Shown here in pieces: positions 6,437 to 7,032 of a stretch of DNA of 7,032 bases. Position numbers and translations under genes: made by a program. Position 1 is the first letter of the stretch; every line of letters begins with the position of its first letter. The notes beneath the pieces were generated by a model. The model did not search any database and was not told the origin of the DNA. It was given only the letters and a program-made list of their open reading frames with translations. This DNA comes from CAYNLY01 sp964398225 (GTDB lineage Bacteria; Pseudomonadota; Zetaproteobacteria; Mariprofundales; Mariprofundaceae), in assembly GCA_964398225.1 (NCBI GenBank), contig CAYNLY010000065.1:1-7032 (forward strand), in the 5' to 3' direction.

Positions 6437-6506
6437 GCCGTTTGTCGCCTGCGCCTGCGGCCGGTAGGCTCCGGCGCCGATTCCGCAAGCAAGGAGTGTA
6501 GCGCCG
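6437..6506 (+). promoter_or_regulatory. metK leader / ubiB-metK intergenic region with possible hairpin
   Basis: This 70-nt gap holds a possible hairpin, GCCTGCGGCCGGTAGGC (6453-6469: 6-bp stem with one G-T pair, 5-nt loop), and an alternative outer pairing of GCGCC (6451-6455) with GGCGC (6473-6477). CGCCTG is repeated in tandem (6446-6457). No U-tract follows, so it is not a convincing intrinsic terminator, and I recognise no known SAM-binding riboswitch. The metK RBS AAGGAGTG is at 6491-6498. metK may be read through from the ubi operon or have its own weak promoter here. Confidence 0.25.
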
Positions 6507-7032
6507 ATGAGCCGGAACTATCTGTTCACTTCCGAATCCGTCTCCGAGGGGCATCCGGATAAGGTCGCCGACCAGATTTCCGATGCCGTGCTCGATGCGA
6601 TCCTGACTCAGGATCCGAATCCGGCGCGCGCCCGGGTGGCGGTGGAGACGATGATCAAGACCGGCGCGGTGATTCTGGCCGGCGAGGTGACGACCGAGGC
6701 CTGGGTGGATCTGGACGAGCTCGTCCGGCGCGTCGTCTGCGACATCGGCTACACGAGCTCGGACGTGGGCTTCGACGGCTCGACCTGCGCGGTGATGAGC
6801 CTGATCGGCAAGCAGTCGCCGGACATTGCGCGCGGCGTGGACCGCGAGGCGCCGGAAAAGCAGGGCGCGGGCGACCAGGGGCTGATGTTCGGCTACGCGA
6901 CGAACGAAACCGAGGTGCTGATGCCGGCGCCGATTCTGTATGCGCACCGGCTGATGCAGCGCCAGTCCGAGATGCGCAAGGAGCGCATCCTTCCCTGGCT
7001 GCGGCCCGATGCGAAGAGCCAGATCACCTTCC
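6507..7032 (+). CDS. metK: MetK, S-adenosylmethionine synthetase (3' end outside window)
   Basis: The first 175 codons plus one base are present; typical MetK is about 385 residues, so roughly 45% is visible. ATG 6507 is preceded by AAGGAGTG (6491-6498) at 8-nt spacing. The enzyme joins methionine and ATP to form S-adenosylmethionine in the cytosol. The N-terminus reads LFTSESVSEGHPDK (6-19), with the catalytic H16/P17/D18 loop. ETMIKTG (47-53) and the GEVTTEAWVDLD strand (59-70) follow. DREAPEKQGAGDQGLMFGYA (112-131) contains the hallmark GAGDQG (120-125), and LPWLRPDAKSQITF (162-175) ends the visible part. All expected residues in this portion are intact. It supplies the methyl donor for UbiE and many other methyltransferases. 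Whether it is co-transcribed with ubiB is not decidable from sequence alone. Confidence 0.96.
   Translation, partial: MSRNYLFTSESVSEGHPDKVADQISDAVLDAILTQDPNPARARVAVETMIKTGAVILAGEVTTEAWVDLDELVRRVVCDIGYTSSDVGFDGSTCAVMSLIGKQSPDIARGVDREAPEKQGAGDQGLMFGYATNETEVLMPAPILYAHRLMQRQSEMRKERILPWLRPDAKSQITF

Noticed and set aside
6129..6947. 272-codon minus-strand frame antisense to ubiB end and metK
   Set aside because: Shadow of ubiB and metK; spans the intergenic gap and shows no family features.

Overview
The window looks like chromosomal DNA from a GC-rich proteobacterium, most likely a gammaproteobacterium. The evidence is the ubiE-ubiJ-ubiB gene order familiar from E. coli, a class II ribonucleotide reductase split into NrdJa and NrdJb as in Pseudomonas, and a strong G/C preference at third codon positions. 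I see no insertion sequence, phage gene, CRISPR array, tRNA or rRNA.

Left half (1-3195, all on the minus strand, read right to left): a compact operon nrdJa - orfA - orfB - nrdJb encoding an adenosylcobalamin-dependent (class II) ribonucleotide reductase in two polypeptides. NrdJa carries the catalytic barrel and all three active-site cysteines. NrdJb carries the TSCPD-type domain and a C-terminal four-cysteine motif, and it runs off the window at position 1. Two small unrecognised genes (64 and 67 codons) sit between the two halves. All four genes are linked by stop/RBS, stop/start or gene overlaps, which suggests coupled translation.

Middle (3196-3432): a 237-bp divergent intergenic region. 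On the minus strand it holds a consensus -35 (TTGACA) and a weak -10, 17 bp apart. A 12/16 match to the NrdR box lies in that spacer, and a weaker second box lies 32 bp away. A DnaA-box-like 9-mer is also present. This fits NrdR control of the reductase operon. No cobalamin riboswitch is visible.

Right half (3433-7032, plus strand): ubiE, ubiJ and ubiB, overlapping by 4 nt at each junction (ATGA, GTGA), encode the C-methyltransferase, the SCP2-domain accessory factor and the atypical kinase/ATPase of ubiquinone biosynthesis. After a 70-nt gap, metK (S-adenosylmethionine synthetase) begins and runs off the right edge. MetK makes the methyl donor that UbiE uses, but the adjacency may be incidental.

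The least explained part is the pair of small genes lodged between the two halves of the split reductase.
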